The notes under the pieces were generated by a model. The model had not been told where the DNA came from, did no database searches, and saw nothing but the letters and a program-made list of their open reading frames with translations. This document shows, piece after piece, positions 50,370-62,592 of a stretch of DNA of 64,000 nucleotides. The number at the start of each line of letters is the position of its first letter. Position 1 is the first letter of the stretch. A program made the position numbers and the translations under genes. The stretch comes from Trichopus zeylanicus subsp. travancoricus (Eukaryota; Streptophyta; Magnoliopsida; Dioscoreales; Dioscoreaceae), in assembly GCA_005019695.1 (NCBI GenBank), contig RXID01015303.1, positions 186,001 to 250,000 on the forward strand. The letters are read 5' to 3'.

Positions 50370-50690
50370 TCGCCGGAGGCCCGACGGCCTGCCGGCACGC
50401 GGCCGCGGACGGCCTCCGCACGCGGGGGCGGAACGGCCTCGGCCTCGGCCTCCGCGTGCGGGCGCGCCGGCCTTGGCCTCCGTCCCCGGCACGCGGGGGC
50501 GGAACGGCCTCGGCCGTGGCCGTCCGCGCCCGTGTTTCGGCGCGCCGGCGCCCCGGCCTCCGGCTCCGCTCCAGCCGCCGGCCTCCGGCTCCGCTCCAGC
50601 CGCCGGCTTCCGGCTCCGCTCCCGCCGCCGGCCGCCGCCTCCGCTCCCGCCGCCAGCCGGCCTCCCCAGTCCCCGCCCGCGCGACGGGGT
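50370..50690. repeat. GC-rich repeats inside the MULE
   Basis: An abrupt GC-rich island in AT-rich DNA. CACGCGGGGGCGGAACGGCC occurs twice (about 50420 and 50490). A 25-bp unit, CGGCCTCCGGCTCCGCTCCA followed by GCCGC, repeats three to four times at about 50545-50640. Open frames in all directions are due to composition; no domain is recognisable. Confidence 0.75.
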
Positions 50691-51163
50691 GTTATTTGCA
50701 AAAATCCGAATTTCGGGGACTTTTCTGTAAATCAGAATAATTTCAGGGGTTTATTTGCAAAAATTCTAATTTCGAGGACTTGTTTGTAAATCTGATTTCT
50801 TTCGGGGTGTTATTTGCAAAAATCCGAATTTTCGGGGACTTCTCTGTAAATCGGAATAATTTCTGGGGGTTTATTTGCAAAAATCCGAATTTTCAGGACT
50901 TTTTTGTAAATCTGATTTCTTTCGGGGTGTTATTTGTAAAAACGCAAAATCCGGGGGGTTAAATATAAAAAAGTAAGTTTTTAGGGGGTATATGTAAAAT
51001 AACCGGGGGTAAAATCGAAATTTTTTGGTAAAAATTTGATTAAATAACAATCAGGGGCTGTGGGTAAATATGGGCGAATTTGAGGGGGTGGGGGTAATTA
51101 CGGAAATTACGGGGGGTTTACCGTAATTAAGGCTAATTACGGGGGGTCACCCGTAATTATCCC
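50686..51163. repeat. Subterminal array of the MULE
   Basis: GGGGTGTTATTTGCAAAAAT starts at 50686 and 50804 and a variant at 50924, giving a 118-120-bp period; each unit also has the half-repeat CGGGGACTT..TGTAAATC. It runs into a region of repeated GGGGGTAATTACGG motifs that ends in the terminal inverted repeat. Confidence 0.78.
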
Positions 51164-52180
51164 TTATTTATAATAAATGAGATTAATCAAAATAATTCTC
51201 ATTGAGATCTCAAACCCCCACTTTCATTTATATATATTTAGACTTTCTCTTACTCAATTGCACCATTTGCTCTTATAAAATTCAAATTTGATATATGATT
51301 GCAAAAATATTTATAAATAAATATAGAATATATGTGTTTTTTTATCTTTGGATAAAAATAAAGGATATATATTTTTTAAGTAACTGAAACTTATCATTAA
51401 TAACGTAGCATAAATAGATAATAAAATAATATTTTCAAAGGCAAATACATTATTTCTTAAAAAATATTTATTTATTTTATACATTGGTATTATTGATAGA
51501 GTCTGATTTACCATTGGTTTTATTTCGAGCGGCTTCTTAAAATCTTAATATGTTAGGTTGTCTTTCCTTTAATCATCAAAATGAAGAACCGTGAAGGAGT
51601 TGTTGGGAACTCTTCAACTGTAGTCACTTCGACACTTAAATCAGTTCGGTACTTAGGAATGAAAATAGAATAGGAGATTTCACATTCGTCCTTTACCTCT
51701 CTAGTTATGGTGTTATTATAATACTCTTAAAGATTTGGCGTATTTTAATTATATGATTTTGAGAAACTGTTCTGTTGAATTTTCCATAAAGAAGGAATCA
51801 TTTCCCGATCCTTCAAGATTGACTCTGAAGATAACTACAGATTGATCAATTGATATATCGGCACTAATAGACCGAGTCTCGCAAGTTTGGTTATATCTAG
51901 ATTTCGGGATATGACCATTTTTTCCCACAAGCTTGTCCCTATTTAAAGTTATTGAGCTCATAATGATTCAATGTATAGATAAATCTCTGACTCGATCGTA
52001 TTTATTCACAATTTGCCTTTTAAGTTTGGCCTTACTAACTCTTTAACTTAGAAAATTCGGTTCAAAAATAACTCTTTAGTTACTTCAGCTGACGACTTTG
52101 GCTTTGGTTTGCCCTCACCTAATATTCCCAAACCAAAGAAGGTGTTGTCGTTGATAAAGACTAAGGGAGAACACTAAAAC
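51164..52180. other. AT-rich region right of the MULE
   Basis: No coding similarity is recognised. The sequence upstream of the DUF1295 exon is not found here, which matters for the MULE-flank interpretation. Confidence 0.5.
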
Positions 52181-52184
52181 TCGA

Positions 52185-52760
52185 TGTGTACCTCATGGAG
52201 CCCCTTCACACTAAATTGGAAGATTCTTGCAGGATGTCTTTCACATGGTCCCTAGAAGATCTACCTGGTATAGACTCCTTGGTCGTGTATCATGAGCTTG
52301 TAGTGGCAAAAAAATCACAAATCATTCAAACAGAAGAAGAGGTACTTCTCTTCCAAGTGTCAAAGAGTCATCACTGAAGAGGTAAAAAAACTTCTTAATG
52401 TAGAATTCATCAAAGAAGTCTATTACCCTGAATGATTTGATGAATGTGGTGATGACAAAGAAGGCCAACGGCAAGTGGAGAATGTTTGTTAACTTTCCTA
52501 ACTTGAACAATGCTTACCCAAAGGGCAAATACCCTTTGTCTAAGATAGATCAATTGGTAGACTCAACCTCAAGCCATCAACTCCTATGCTTCTTGGATGT
52601 ATTCTTGGGCTATTATCATATTCATATGCATCTCAAGGATGAGGAAAAAAATGGCTTTCATCATAGACCAAAGTACTTTTTGCTATGCCGCTATGTTTTT
52701 TAAGCTGAAAAATATAAGGATGATGTACCAAAGAATGGTGAATAAGGTATTTTGGGATTA
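52185..52760 (+). mobile_element. Ty3/gypsy retrotransposon pol remnant
   Basis: A decayed fragment of gypsy reverse transcriptase. The frame at 52186-52377 has FTWSLEDLPGIDSLVVYHEL, the usual sequence just before RT. The frame at 52437-52703 has MNVVMTKKANGKWRMFVNFP, then LNNAYPKGKYPLSKIDQLVD and LCFLDVFLGYYHIHMHLKDE, matching RT blocks where family members have SYPLP.IDQLVD and F.DA.SGY. Frameshifts and stops separate the pieces, and the YVDD box is missing. No LTRs were found. Confidence 0.85.
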
Positions 52761-54960
52761 ATGATGGCTTCATACTCCTAGACCTTAGATTTGGATGACC
52801 AAAGCTCAAAAATTCTAACTTCATGCTCTCAAGTTTTTAGGAATCAGTCGTCTGGTACAAGTGCCGGTCTTCCAGTTAAGCCACTTATAATGTCTAAACC
52901 TGATGACTGGACAACCAAATCTATATAATTAGTTAATAATAGCTAGTTAAAATTTGACCATTGAGTTGTTTGGAACCCCTAACCTTAAGATCCAAATAAT
53001 TGAACTCAGCAAAGATAGGCAAAGGTGAATCCCAAACTGCTAGTTTCTTATTCCAACAATTATATAAAGGTTTGGGATGTATTACTCAGCAAGGAAATTG
53101 GGTTTTTAGTTTTTTAGACCAAAAATCCCTCTTCTAAAGCCTTTTAGCCCCCAACAAGAGTAAAAATAAGTATTAACCTTTAGATCCTCAAATGTCCTTA
53201 TATTTAAATATTGAGATTTTAGTTGTGAGTTTTTATCTTTTTTCCATTTTTATTATCATAATTCTCCTATTTTGTTAGGAGATGAGTGCTCTTTTAGGGT
53301 TTAAGAGAGTGGTGAGAGTGTTCACTCCTCAAGTTATGAAAAAGGGTCATTTAACTCGGGTAGGGAGCGACACTCTGTGGTTTATGAGTTTATAAAGACA
53401 TGGTTTCACCCTAACAAAACGATAACTTTAGTGATGTATTTAAATCCTTAGGATTGAGGTAAGGATTATGGAGTAAGTGCAGTTGATCGCTGAACTATAT
53501 ATATTGATTCGCACTCTTTCTACTGACCTTATGCACTTAATTTGATATTGATTGGATATCATATTATATTTAATTGTAGATCGATTATTTTCACTTACTT
53601 TAATTATCTTAGTATTTCTAATTGAGTTTTGATCATCTACTTAAGTTATGAAATACTTTTGAGTTCATTATGCTCTAATGAAAATTTATTTTATTATTTG
53701 CAAAGCTATTTCACACCCCCCCTCCCCCCTCTCCCTTAATGGTTGCTATTTTGGGCTTTATATATTGTAAAAATATTTTAGATATTGTAACAATACTATA
53801 TTTATTATGATCAAAACAAAACCAATATAAAAAAAATAAGATAAAGTAATTAAAGCCAAATTAATATTAATAGAAATAAGGTAAAATGATAACAATCAAA
53901 CCAATATAAATAGAAATAAGATAAAATAATCAAAATCAAATCAATATAAATAGAAATAAGATAAAATGTTCAAAAGCAACTATATATATAATTAGAAAAT
54001 AATCATTATGGTCAAAACTAATCATATATAATTTAAAAAAAAATTTATTATAATAACTAATTATTAAGTATATATTGCTACTACTATATTATTACAATAT
54101 TCATATTTTATTATATTATTAGTATAATATTTTATATATTATTATATTACTCTATAATATTGTTATAATACTATTATAGTACTATCATAGTATTTTTGAA
54201 TTTGTTATACTAATAGTTACTAACGGAAGGGATTTTTGAAAAATTCAAAATTTGAAGGGGGCTATTGCTCAACTAAAAAATTCCTAAAGCACATCTAGAA
54301 ATCTCTTAATTATAATTATAGGTTAACGAGTCAATTTATCAATTCTTAAGATGAGATTACATTTACAACATGTTATTTATATATACTCTCTAAAATTTTA
54401 ACATTTACATAGACATTATATAAATAAAAAAATAAGTGAAACAATTAAATAATATGGTAATTTTTTAATTTAATAGTTTCACATGTAAAAGCAAAAAAAT
54501 CAGTTGCTTAATTGTTTATTTGCTTATAATAATTTCTAGACAGATGAAAGACCAAAAACCTATTACCTTTTCCGTTACATAAAATTTTTTATGTTTTTCA
54601 TCTCCAATTTTCATCTTTGTTTCTCTATTTTTATTTTTATAAAAAAATCTAAAAAAATAAATAATATGTTTATTTTAATAAAATATAAATTCAACTTTTA
54701 GCAAAATGTGTGAATTCTATTTATAAGTTTTTTTAAAATTTTTTTTATTCCAGTTGGTGAATGTAGAAATAGCTGAAAGACACAAATTTCAATATTTTTA
54801 AGAGAATATTTATAAACAAAATAATTATGGAGCTCAATACCGAAAGAAAAAAGACACCTGAAGTTAAAAAAAAATATGATTAAGAAAAAAAAATTGAATG
54901 TAAATAAAATAATAAATAATAATAAAACTGTAACAACAGAATTTTAAAGGTAAAAAAAAT
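52761..54960. other. Degenerate intergenic DNA with short tandem repeats
   Basis: At 53820-53980 a unit of about 45-50 bp, CAATATAAATAGAAATAAGA followed by TAAAAT, repeats three to four times. The rest is AT-rich, with a C-rich tract at 53716-53745. No gene is supported. Confidence 0.55.
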
Positions 54961-55001
54961 AAAAAAATACAGAAAATACCCAAGGCTCCCAGACCAGGGA
55001 A

Positions 55002-56193
55002 GTGCCGCTCCTTGCTCGTCTCTGCCGTACCACCACCGCCTTTGCCGCTCCTCCTCCTCCTCCTCCTCCCCACCATCTCCAGCCCCGACCCAGGCAGCGT
55101 TCACCGCCCTCCGCCGCGCCACCAAGGCCCTCTACGACGAGCCGGACCTCGACAAGATCATCGCCGACTCAAGTCCCTCTTCGCCGACCCCCGTTTCCGC
55201 ACCAACCGACCCATCTACGAGATCGTCGTCCGCCGCCTCACCTCCGCCGGCCGCTTCGCCTCCATCGAGGACCTTCTGGAGTTCCAGGAGCTACACTCCC
55301 CTGACATCACCCGCGAGGGCTTCGCCGTCCGCCTCATCTCCCTATATGCGTCCAGCGGCATGCTCTCCCACGTCGCCGCCACCTTCGACCAGCTCCCCTA
55401 GCTTGGCTGCGGCCGCACCGTCTATTCCTTCAACTCCTTCCTCACCGCCTGCGCCCATGCTGGGGACACCGCCTGCCTCGCTGAGGTTTTCCAGGAGGTC
55501 CCCAGGTTAGACCCCTCGATTGTTCCGAATTGCGTATCCTACAGCATCTTGGTTCTCGCGCTTTGTGAGAAGAGGGATCTCAATCCGCCTTCGATGCCCT
55601 GACGCTGACGGAGGAGAACAAGATCGAGCCAAATTTGGTCACTTTCAATACCCTGCTGAACGGGTTTTATACTAATGGTCGATTTCTTGATGGGGAGAAG
55701 GTTTGGAAGGAGATGAAGGAGAAAAACATCGGACCGGATATAAGGAGCTAGAATGCCAAGCTCAGAGGGCTGGTTTGCGTAGGAAAGACAATGGAGGCAG
55801 GAGAGAGCTCATCGGTAATCTGGAGAGCTTTGGACTGGAGCCGGATACGTTCTCGAACAATGTTGTGATCAAAGGGTATATTCAAGATGGGAGGCTGGGG
55901 GAGGCAAGGAGGGTTTACTTGAATTTGGTGAAGAATGGCTGCCCTCCAAACCAGTGGACTTTTGAGATGCTGATTCCCAAGTTTTGTGAAGCTGGGGTAC
56001 TTGGTGTGGCTCTTGAGATATGCTATGATAGCATTAGCCGCCAATGTTGCAACAGGTGGTGCATGAGTTGGCAAAGAAATCAAGACTGGAGGATGCTAAA
56101 ACCCTTGTTGAGCGTGGTAGGTTGAAGAGCTTTGCAAGAAGGAACTTGAAGTTCCCCTTTTCCATGTTTGGTGGAGTGAGTCAATCCATTTAA
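55002..56193 (+). pseudogene. PPR protein (PPR336/mitoribosomal-type), inactivated
   Basis: Pieces of one intronless pentatricopeptide-repeat gene lie in order in different frames. They are LLARLCRTTTAFAAPPPPP (presequence), TALRRATKALYDEPDLDKII, SLFADPRFRTNRPIYEIVVR, GRTVYSFNSFLTACAHAGDT, EPNLVTFNTLLNGFYTNGRF, GLEPDTFSNNVVIKGYIQDG, NGCPPNQWTFEMLIPKFCEA and LAKKSRLEDAKTLVERGRLK. The order and spacing match the PPR336/rPPR-type mitochondrial proteins. Lesions: no ATG at the expected start, frameshifts near 55096, 55165, 55580, 55797 and 56040, TAG at 55399-55401 and TAG at 55749-55751. The GC-rich 5' end is typical of monocot PPR genes. Confidence 0.87.
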
Positions 56194-56582
56194 CTGCTTA
56201 AATTCTGTTGATCCATCAGGAAAATTTGAGTTACTCCCTCTGGCATTATTGATGTGAAATCCCACTAGAATATCATCTTACTACTGAAAGGAAAAGCTAT
56301 CTTTTGTACCATTGTCTTTCATTTCAAGGTTTGATTTTTTTTATGTAATGCCAATTGCATGCAGTTAATTTGGAGGAAACTCGTTTATTGATACACCTTT
56401 CATATTTGATCTCAACAGAGGTTAGGGCTTGGCCATTTACTTTCATTGTGTAACAACATAATTAACACTAGCTGGTTAGATTACAATGTACACCTTGTCA
56501 GATTTCTGAACCTTAATTGTTCAGATTTCTGACAAATAGAGGCTGAAGTGAACAACAAATCAATTAGACTGTAAACCATAAA
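56194..56582. other. Spacer between PPR and GH1 pseudogenes
   Basis: No coding region is recognised; it includes the 3' flanks of the two convergent pseudogenes. Confidence 0.5.
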
Positions 56583-59500
56583 TCACATGATGGCTTTTTT
56601 TAGATCTTGTTTTTGCAGAATATGTTGTTTGAATCACTGAACAGAGTCTTTTGGTATTCTTGTAAGATTGTGTTTGCAGTCAACATAATATAATCCGAAC
56701 CGGACTGTGTAACCTGAGTTCCATTCCCAGTTGTCGAGTAACGACCACACAAAATAGCCACGAACATTGCATCCATCCTCCCTGCATCTTTTTCTCAGTA
56801 GTCCAGTATCATAGTATCGTTTAAAGGTGATAATTCACGCTGTTATCAGATTATTATTCCAAATGGTATTTTATCAGTCCACACGTGCAGTGGAATTTGG
56901 CGTCTCTAAGTTCAAAAATAGGAATAGTGTTTGATATCCGACAACAATATCTTATCATATTAGTTTCTGGAAAACAAAAATGTTGTCATAAGTTGTAAAC
57001 CCTAGAAAATTTTGCACTTGAAAACAAGGATATTGAGCATAAATTATCATCGAAGCCTAACCTTATGGCAGCAATAAGGTTGGAGAGGTAGTCATTGTGG
57101 TAGCTTATCCTCCTATCATCCTTCAGTGCCTTGTTCAGGGGGATGAATGGATTGTTTGTATCATCCATGCCTGCAATTGGAAAATTAGTTATTTTTCATC
57201 AAAATAATTTAGATGTAGTGCTCAATCCAGAATATCAAGTTCACCATTTTCTGTTATTATGACTAGTGGGTTCCCATATTTCTCATTGATGTACTTCATC
57301 AGCTTGTGAATGCCCCAAGGAACTATGTACAGCCACCTGGATGCTGCTTAAAAGTATAGATGGACCAAAACATGATTCAGTTAGTAAGCACACAACTTTT
57401 GTGAAACCTGGGATAGCATCGTTTAACTCGTTCACCAATCATCTTTCCATGCAGGAAAGCTGCAAAGGCATCAATTAATCTTCAGTAAATATATTAGTGG
57501 ACGAGAAGAAAATCAAATGTGTAATTATATTGGTCTTACGAGTTTTAATGACACCTGCATCAGTAGAAGCATCACCAATTATCCTCTTCCAAATTCTTGT
57601 CCCGTCATTTCGAGCATATAGTGTGGTGTAATGGTTTATGCCAACAGAGTCAACTGACCCAGTCAGCCAGTTTTGCATCTTTCCTGTAAATGTGGGTAGT
57701 CTGCTACCAACTAAGTTCTGCATCGAGCGAGGATAGTGACCAAGGAGCAGCAGATCCAAGAGCCTACTTATATTCACAATCATTAATATTGCAAGCAAAT
57801 TAGTGTTTCGCAAGGGTAGACCATAAGATTATTTACCATCCTAGCTCAAAGTCCAAAGCTCTATGAGCAGCATCAATATCTTCATCAGCATCTGATAATG
57901 GTTCATACCATTTGGAATCAAGAGCGATCCCAATAACTCCCTTTTGTTTTGCCTATATATCCCAAGATATCCTACTGTTGTTTTATTTGTTCTGCAAATC
58001 TGAAGCCACTAATACTACTGAAGATAGTTTGGAATACCTCAAAACGGAGTTTGTAAGTATGAAATGCAGCAATATGGGATAAGAGAATATTGTGAGCAAC
58101 AATATATGGTTCAATTGAGGATTTTCCCTTTTTGCACAGCAAGTGAAAGATTAAGGAATGCCTCCCTGGTGCCTGTACTCCTGTGTCATAACCTTGAAGT
58201 GAGAAGCCATGCGGCTCATTGAATGTGATCCAGTACTTCACTCTGTCCACAAACTCTTTGAAGCAAGTGTATGCATAATGCTTGAAGTCTTCGCTGCATT
58301 TTGGGTAGATTTATCAAATTGGTTTTATTGGTAGCTAACCTAGAATGACCAAAATAAGGAATTCATTCTTACACTATCTGTTTGTTCAGACAGCCATCAT
58401 ATCTATATTGTAGAGACTGAGGAAGATCCCAGTGGTAGAGAGTAGCATATGGTTGTATCCCTGAAACATAAAGAAAGAAATGTGCAAGAGCTCAAATCAA
58501 CTGATTAATACGCAGATTAGAAAAGAGTTGTGAAGCTAACCTTTCTCTAACAAAGCATTTATGAGGATGTTGTAGTAACTTATTCCCTCTGGGTTTGGTT
58601 CTCCAGTTCCACCTGCAATTATGAGCACATGTTATCTTCAAAACAATAATACAGAGACCCAAAATCATTAGCTTAAGTAGCTACTTGGGAAGATCAGCGA
58701 CCATGAGATGGAGAACCTGTATGCGCGCCCATTCCCATGTCCTTCATTAAGTCCACATCATCCTATTCATTGTGTTTGGGATATTGTTAGATCAAGGAAG
58801 TGAATTATTTATTACAAACTACAAATGATACAAACAATCTTCACCGCGCAAATAATTGCCCTGTGTTTTACATTTTATTCAGATAAAAAAGTTTGCTTAG
58901 TAAGACCAAAATTCTTTGCTTTGCATGAAAAACTGATACTGTTTGTTTCATTTTTTTGTTTTTGCCGCTGCTAGTGCCATTTCACCTACTATTAGATACT
59001 AAAGGCCCCGTTTGGTTTGGAATCAGGATCGGAATCAGGATCGGAATCATTTTAAAATTATTTTTTTTTATAAAATTAATATTACTTATTTTATAATGGT
59101 ATTAAATTAAATTATTATAAAAAATTAAATAATTTTTCAAATTTTAAATTATTGAAGCGTTAATTTTAATAAAAAAATATTAGTTTACAAAAGTGGTTCA
59201 CTAGTTTTGATCCTGATTTTGATCCTAATTCCGAACCAAATGATACCAAAAGGATTTGCATGTAATTCATGGCTCTGTTACTTCAAAAATTTAGTATGAC
59301 ATTCATAGCAAAGTGAATGTAGCCGGAGTAGGAAGATTGGAAAAACTTATGTGAACTACCAAGACAATCCAATATCTGCTGATTGTCATTAAGGTAATTC
59401 TCACTGATGTTGTAAAATTGAATTGAACTAATAGTTGCAATATAGTTGAGATTTAAAGAGATGCTTGTTTTCCTATCTATGCTATTTAGTGGAGAGCATA

Positions 59501-60106
59501 TTCGACTATTTGAATTACTTGTCTTGTTTGCTTGTGGTATTTTTATCTGTTCATTCCAAACAAGCAATTGGGATGCAGCTAATAGTGCTTATCCTGCATA
59601 CATGTCCTTACTTCACCTTGATTCTATGATACTGGCCCACTGCAACATTGGCATTGCTGAAATCCAGAATCCGTCCTGGAGAAAAGCATAAATGAGCACA
59701 AATATGATCCTCACATTTCTAGACGCATCATGCTATTTTCCCATAAATAAGCACAAATGTGGTTGTTACATTTCTAAACACAACATATGACCTTTTTGTG
59801 CAAACTAACTTCATGACAAATTAGTTGGTATTTATTGCATTTTACCTGGTCGTCTTGGAATGTATCCCATATACTGTCTCCCTTGTTACCTTCTGTCACA
59901 GCTCCTTCAAACTATTTATCAGAGTTGCTTATCATTTTCAATCCTCAAATGCACGAAAGAAGACAAAAGCAGACAACGTGAGACCACACCTGGTAAGCTG
60001 AGGAAGCTGTTCCAAACAGAAAACCATCTGGGAAGTCAGCTCTGTTCATTGACTCACAGATTGCGATGAAGCCCAATATAAACAATAGTACTATGTGGAT
60101 TCACAT
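56583..60106 (-). pseudogene. GH1 beta-glucosidase, nearly complete but frameshifted
   Basis: Thirteen exons typical of plant GH1 genes can be traced: about 60106..59990, 59911..59846, 59675..59617, 58762..58685, 58612..58541, 58460..58373, 58293..58039, 57952..57837, 57763..57540, 57459..57408, 57336..57245, 57170..57062 and 56781..56583. Key motifs persist: DFPDGFLFGTASSAYQ, YHWDLPQSLQ, YWITFNEPHGF (acid/base Glu), VGINHYTTLYARN, VIITENGMDD (nucleophile Glu) and GYFVWSLLDNWEWNSGYTVR. Lesions: TGA as the second codon after the only upstream ATG (60103-60101), one base missing in exon 2 near TF-QDD (family TFTRxPG), and two extra bases in exon 4 between MGM and AYRFSISWS. Splice sites are mostly good, so inactivation may be recent. 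A MITE lies in the intron between exons 3 and 4. Confidence 0.85.
59004..59247. mobile_element. MITE copy 3, in the GH1 pseudogene intron
   Basis: A 244-bp element with ends GGCCCCGTTTGGTTTGGA and TCCGAACCAAATGATACC, flanked by AAA on both sides (59001-59003, 59248-59250). Subterminal GGAATCAGGATC repeats and the core ATTAAATTAAATTATTATAA match copy 2. Confidence 0.8.
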
Positions 60107-61819
60107 TGGAATGTTGAAAGGAATAAGAAAAAGCTTACAGAAGCAGAAGGATGTTCAATGTGATTTATATATATATATATAAAGTGGTTGTTAGAAGTTG
60201 AAGGGTGTAAGGTGATGCGTCACTTGTCTTTGAAATGTTTTTTCTGTTGCGTTGTGGCTAAGCTAATGGCCCTATGATCGCCATGAAGCCCAAGTATGGG
60301 GCACTTTCACCAATGGGACTTGAAGCCGACTTGGCAATTTGATCAGCAAAAGGTAGAAATTCTTGGACTGATGCTCAGGGTTCCTAGAACTTGTGATTGA
60401 TTCTTGTTGGCTAAGGGTTGCTCATGCAAGCTTTATGTTTGGGGTGTTTGAAGTAGCTTTTGAGGACCTGCGCTCCACTTCAAGACTCTGCTTGGTGCTT
60501 CTAAGCATTGGGGCTATGGGTTCTATTTTAGTTTCAATCTGTTGGACATCATCATCAGCATAAAATTGTGAAGCTTAACATCTTAAGATTCTTATATGAG
60601 CTCATATGGTTTGGCAATATTGATGTTTCTGTAGTTTGTAGAACTCCAGATTCAGTTATGATGTAGTGCTGCTGCGTGAAGAGAGCTTATTTTTTTATGA
60701 ACTGAGTCCTAGTTCGGTAAATGTTAAATTTGGTTAACTAATGTGATTGGGCGTGATCACTATATTTTTGGATCAATTGTATATAATTTTTTAAATTTTT
60801 TTACCAAATTGTATTTTTTAAAAAAATTTAAAAATATATAATTTTTTAAAATTTTATCAAATTGTATATTTTCTCTTGAAATTTAAGAAATTATATATAA
60901 CTCATTCAAATCTTGCCAAATTCTATATCTCTTTTAAATTTAAAAAAATTACATATTTCTTTAGGTTATTGAATAATGCGTAAATTTATTGTTAAAATAA
61001 AAAATATTCAGAAAATATATATCGTTTTATATTATTTAAGTTGAAGTAAAAATAATTTAACTAAAGATAGTGTAGTGAAAAATACGAGAAATACGGGCTT
61101 TAAATATGGTTCATATTAGATCCTAATTTTGATTTAAGTTAAGTCATAGTTCTAGTTCAGATCGGATCAAAATATAAACTAGGACATGAATAAAAACATT
61201 TTTTTATATCTCCAATTCAAACTTAATCCGAAATAAATTAAAATGGTTTTAAACTAAGTTGGATAAAATTATCATTTTATATTAAAATAAATTTCTTAAC
61301 TAAACAAGAGAAATTTTTTAATAATGGTTAAAATACCAAGCCTTATTAAATCAATTCAAGAGTATTTTTCTTTTTTTATTTCAATCTAAATAATATCAAG
61401 CAATATAAAAACTTTAAATATTTTTAATTTTAAAGATAAGTTCACAATCAAAAAAGTTTTTAATGATATATTTAATAATCCAAAAAAGAATATATATTTT
61501 TGGTTAAGATTGAACGAAGATAAGAGTAATTATATCTATTGATGTTACTTAATCAATTTTAACATTTTTACCAAATTAAGTTTTTCTTCATCTGGGAGCA
61601 AACCAGTTTGACATTTTTGATGGGTCGGCTCCGCGAAAATAGTTTAGATTAAGGTTTGCATTATAGGAATGATAAGGATACACATTAGTCGATGACAACA
61701 TCGGTAATCACATTAACTAACGGCATTCTTTAGTTGATTTGGGAAGCAGTGTTTCCCGTTGAAGTGCTGCAACAAGCAATGTTCGTCGTGGAAGGCAGTA
61801 AGTGCAAGAGACTTAAGTT

Positions 61820-62005
61820 CGAAATCAATATCAAAATTAAAATCAAAACTAATAAATTATTTTTATAAATTAATTTTTTATTAAAATTAGTTTTATAATA
61901 ATTTAAAATTTAAAAAATTATTTATTTATTTATAATAATTTAATTTAATAATGATATAAAATAAGTAATATTAATTTTGTGAAAAATTCTAATTCTATGT
62001 ATAAT
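61820..62005 (-). mobile_element. MITE copy 4, degenerate, reverse orientation
   Basis: Read on the minus strand, this stretch follows copy 3 closely through the core: TTAATATTACTTATTTTATA, ATTAAATTAAATTATTATAA and TTTTAAATTTTAAATTATTA. The terminal repeats are eroded, so the ends are approximate. Confidence 0.6.
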
Positions 62006-62342
62006 TTGATAATCCAAGAAATGCCCCTCATTTTCTGTTCAAGTAGAAATAAAAATAGAAGAATTATAAGGCTATTTAGAAAAAAATGGATCTAGACAAA
62101 AGCACCGCCTCTATTCGCTTCTTTTTCAGGAGTATATTTATACACTTGCTTATGATCATGGTTTAAATAGTTCGATTTTTGTAGAAATTTTGGATTATGA
62201 TAATAAATCTAGTTCAGTACTTGTGAAACAAGTAATTATTGGAATGTGTCAACAAAATTATTTGATTTATTTAGTTGATGATTTGAGCCAAAATTAAAGC
62301 ATTGGGCACAAGAATTTTTTTTATTCCCAGATGGATTTCAAT

Positions 62343-62592
62343 TAAACGGTGTCTTAAATTTTGGGACACTTCAGTCCGATTTGATTTGAGATTAGAATAA
62401 GAGATAGTTAATTAAAATTTTAATTTTTTTATTAAAACATAAAAAATAAAAAATCTATTTTATTGTTAAATTCAATTATTATAAAAAATAATTAATTTTA
62501 TCAATATTAAATTATTATAGAGTTAATTTGGATTAAAAAAAATTAATTTATAAAAAATATTTTATTATCTTCCACTGATCAAACGCCCTCTT
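62343..62592 (+). mobile_element. MITE copy 5, degenerate
   Basis: Contains the family core pattern TTAAATTCAATTATTATAAA..TTAAATTATTATAGAGTTAA, between TCCGATTTGATTTGAG and GATCAAACGCCC. Ends are approximate and the target duplication is not clear. Confidence 0.5.

Larger units (their letters stand above)
46229..51163 (+). mobile_element. MULE (Mutator-like) DNA transposon, near-complete
   Basis: Both ends carry the same inverted repeat: GGGATAATTACGGGTGACC at 46229 and its reverse complement ending ..AATTATCCC at 51163. The match is about 22 bp perfect and then GC-rich and imperfect for roughly another 100 bp. Inside are a MULE transposase gene (46392-48794), a 3' intron/UTR region (48795-49440), about 340-bp AT-rich tandem units (49450-50345), a GC-rich block (50370-50690) and a 118-120-bp array (50686-50990). 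The 9-bp target duplication typical of Mutator is not seen: flanks are an A run on the left and TTATTTATA on the right. So one flank has been altered or deleted after insertion. Confidence 0.88.

Noticed and set aside
50348..50789. Overlapping Ala/Pro/Arg-rich ORFs on both strands
   Set aside because: They come from GC-rich repeats inside the MULE; the 25-bp unit shifts frame at each copy and no domain is visible.
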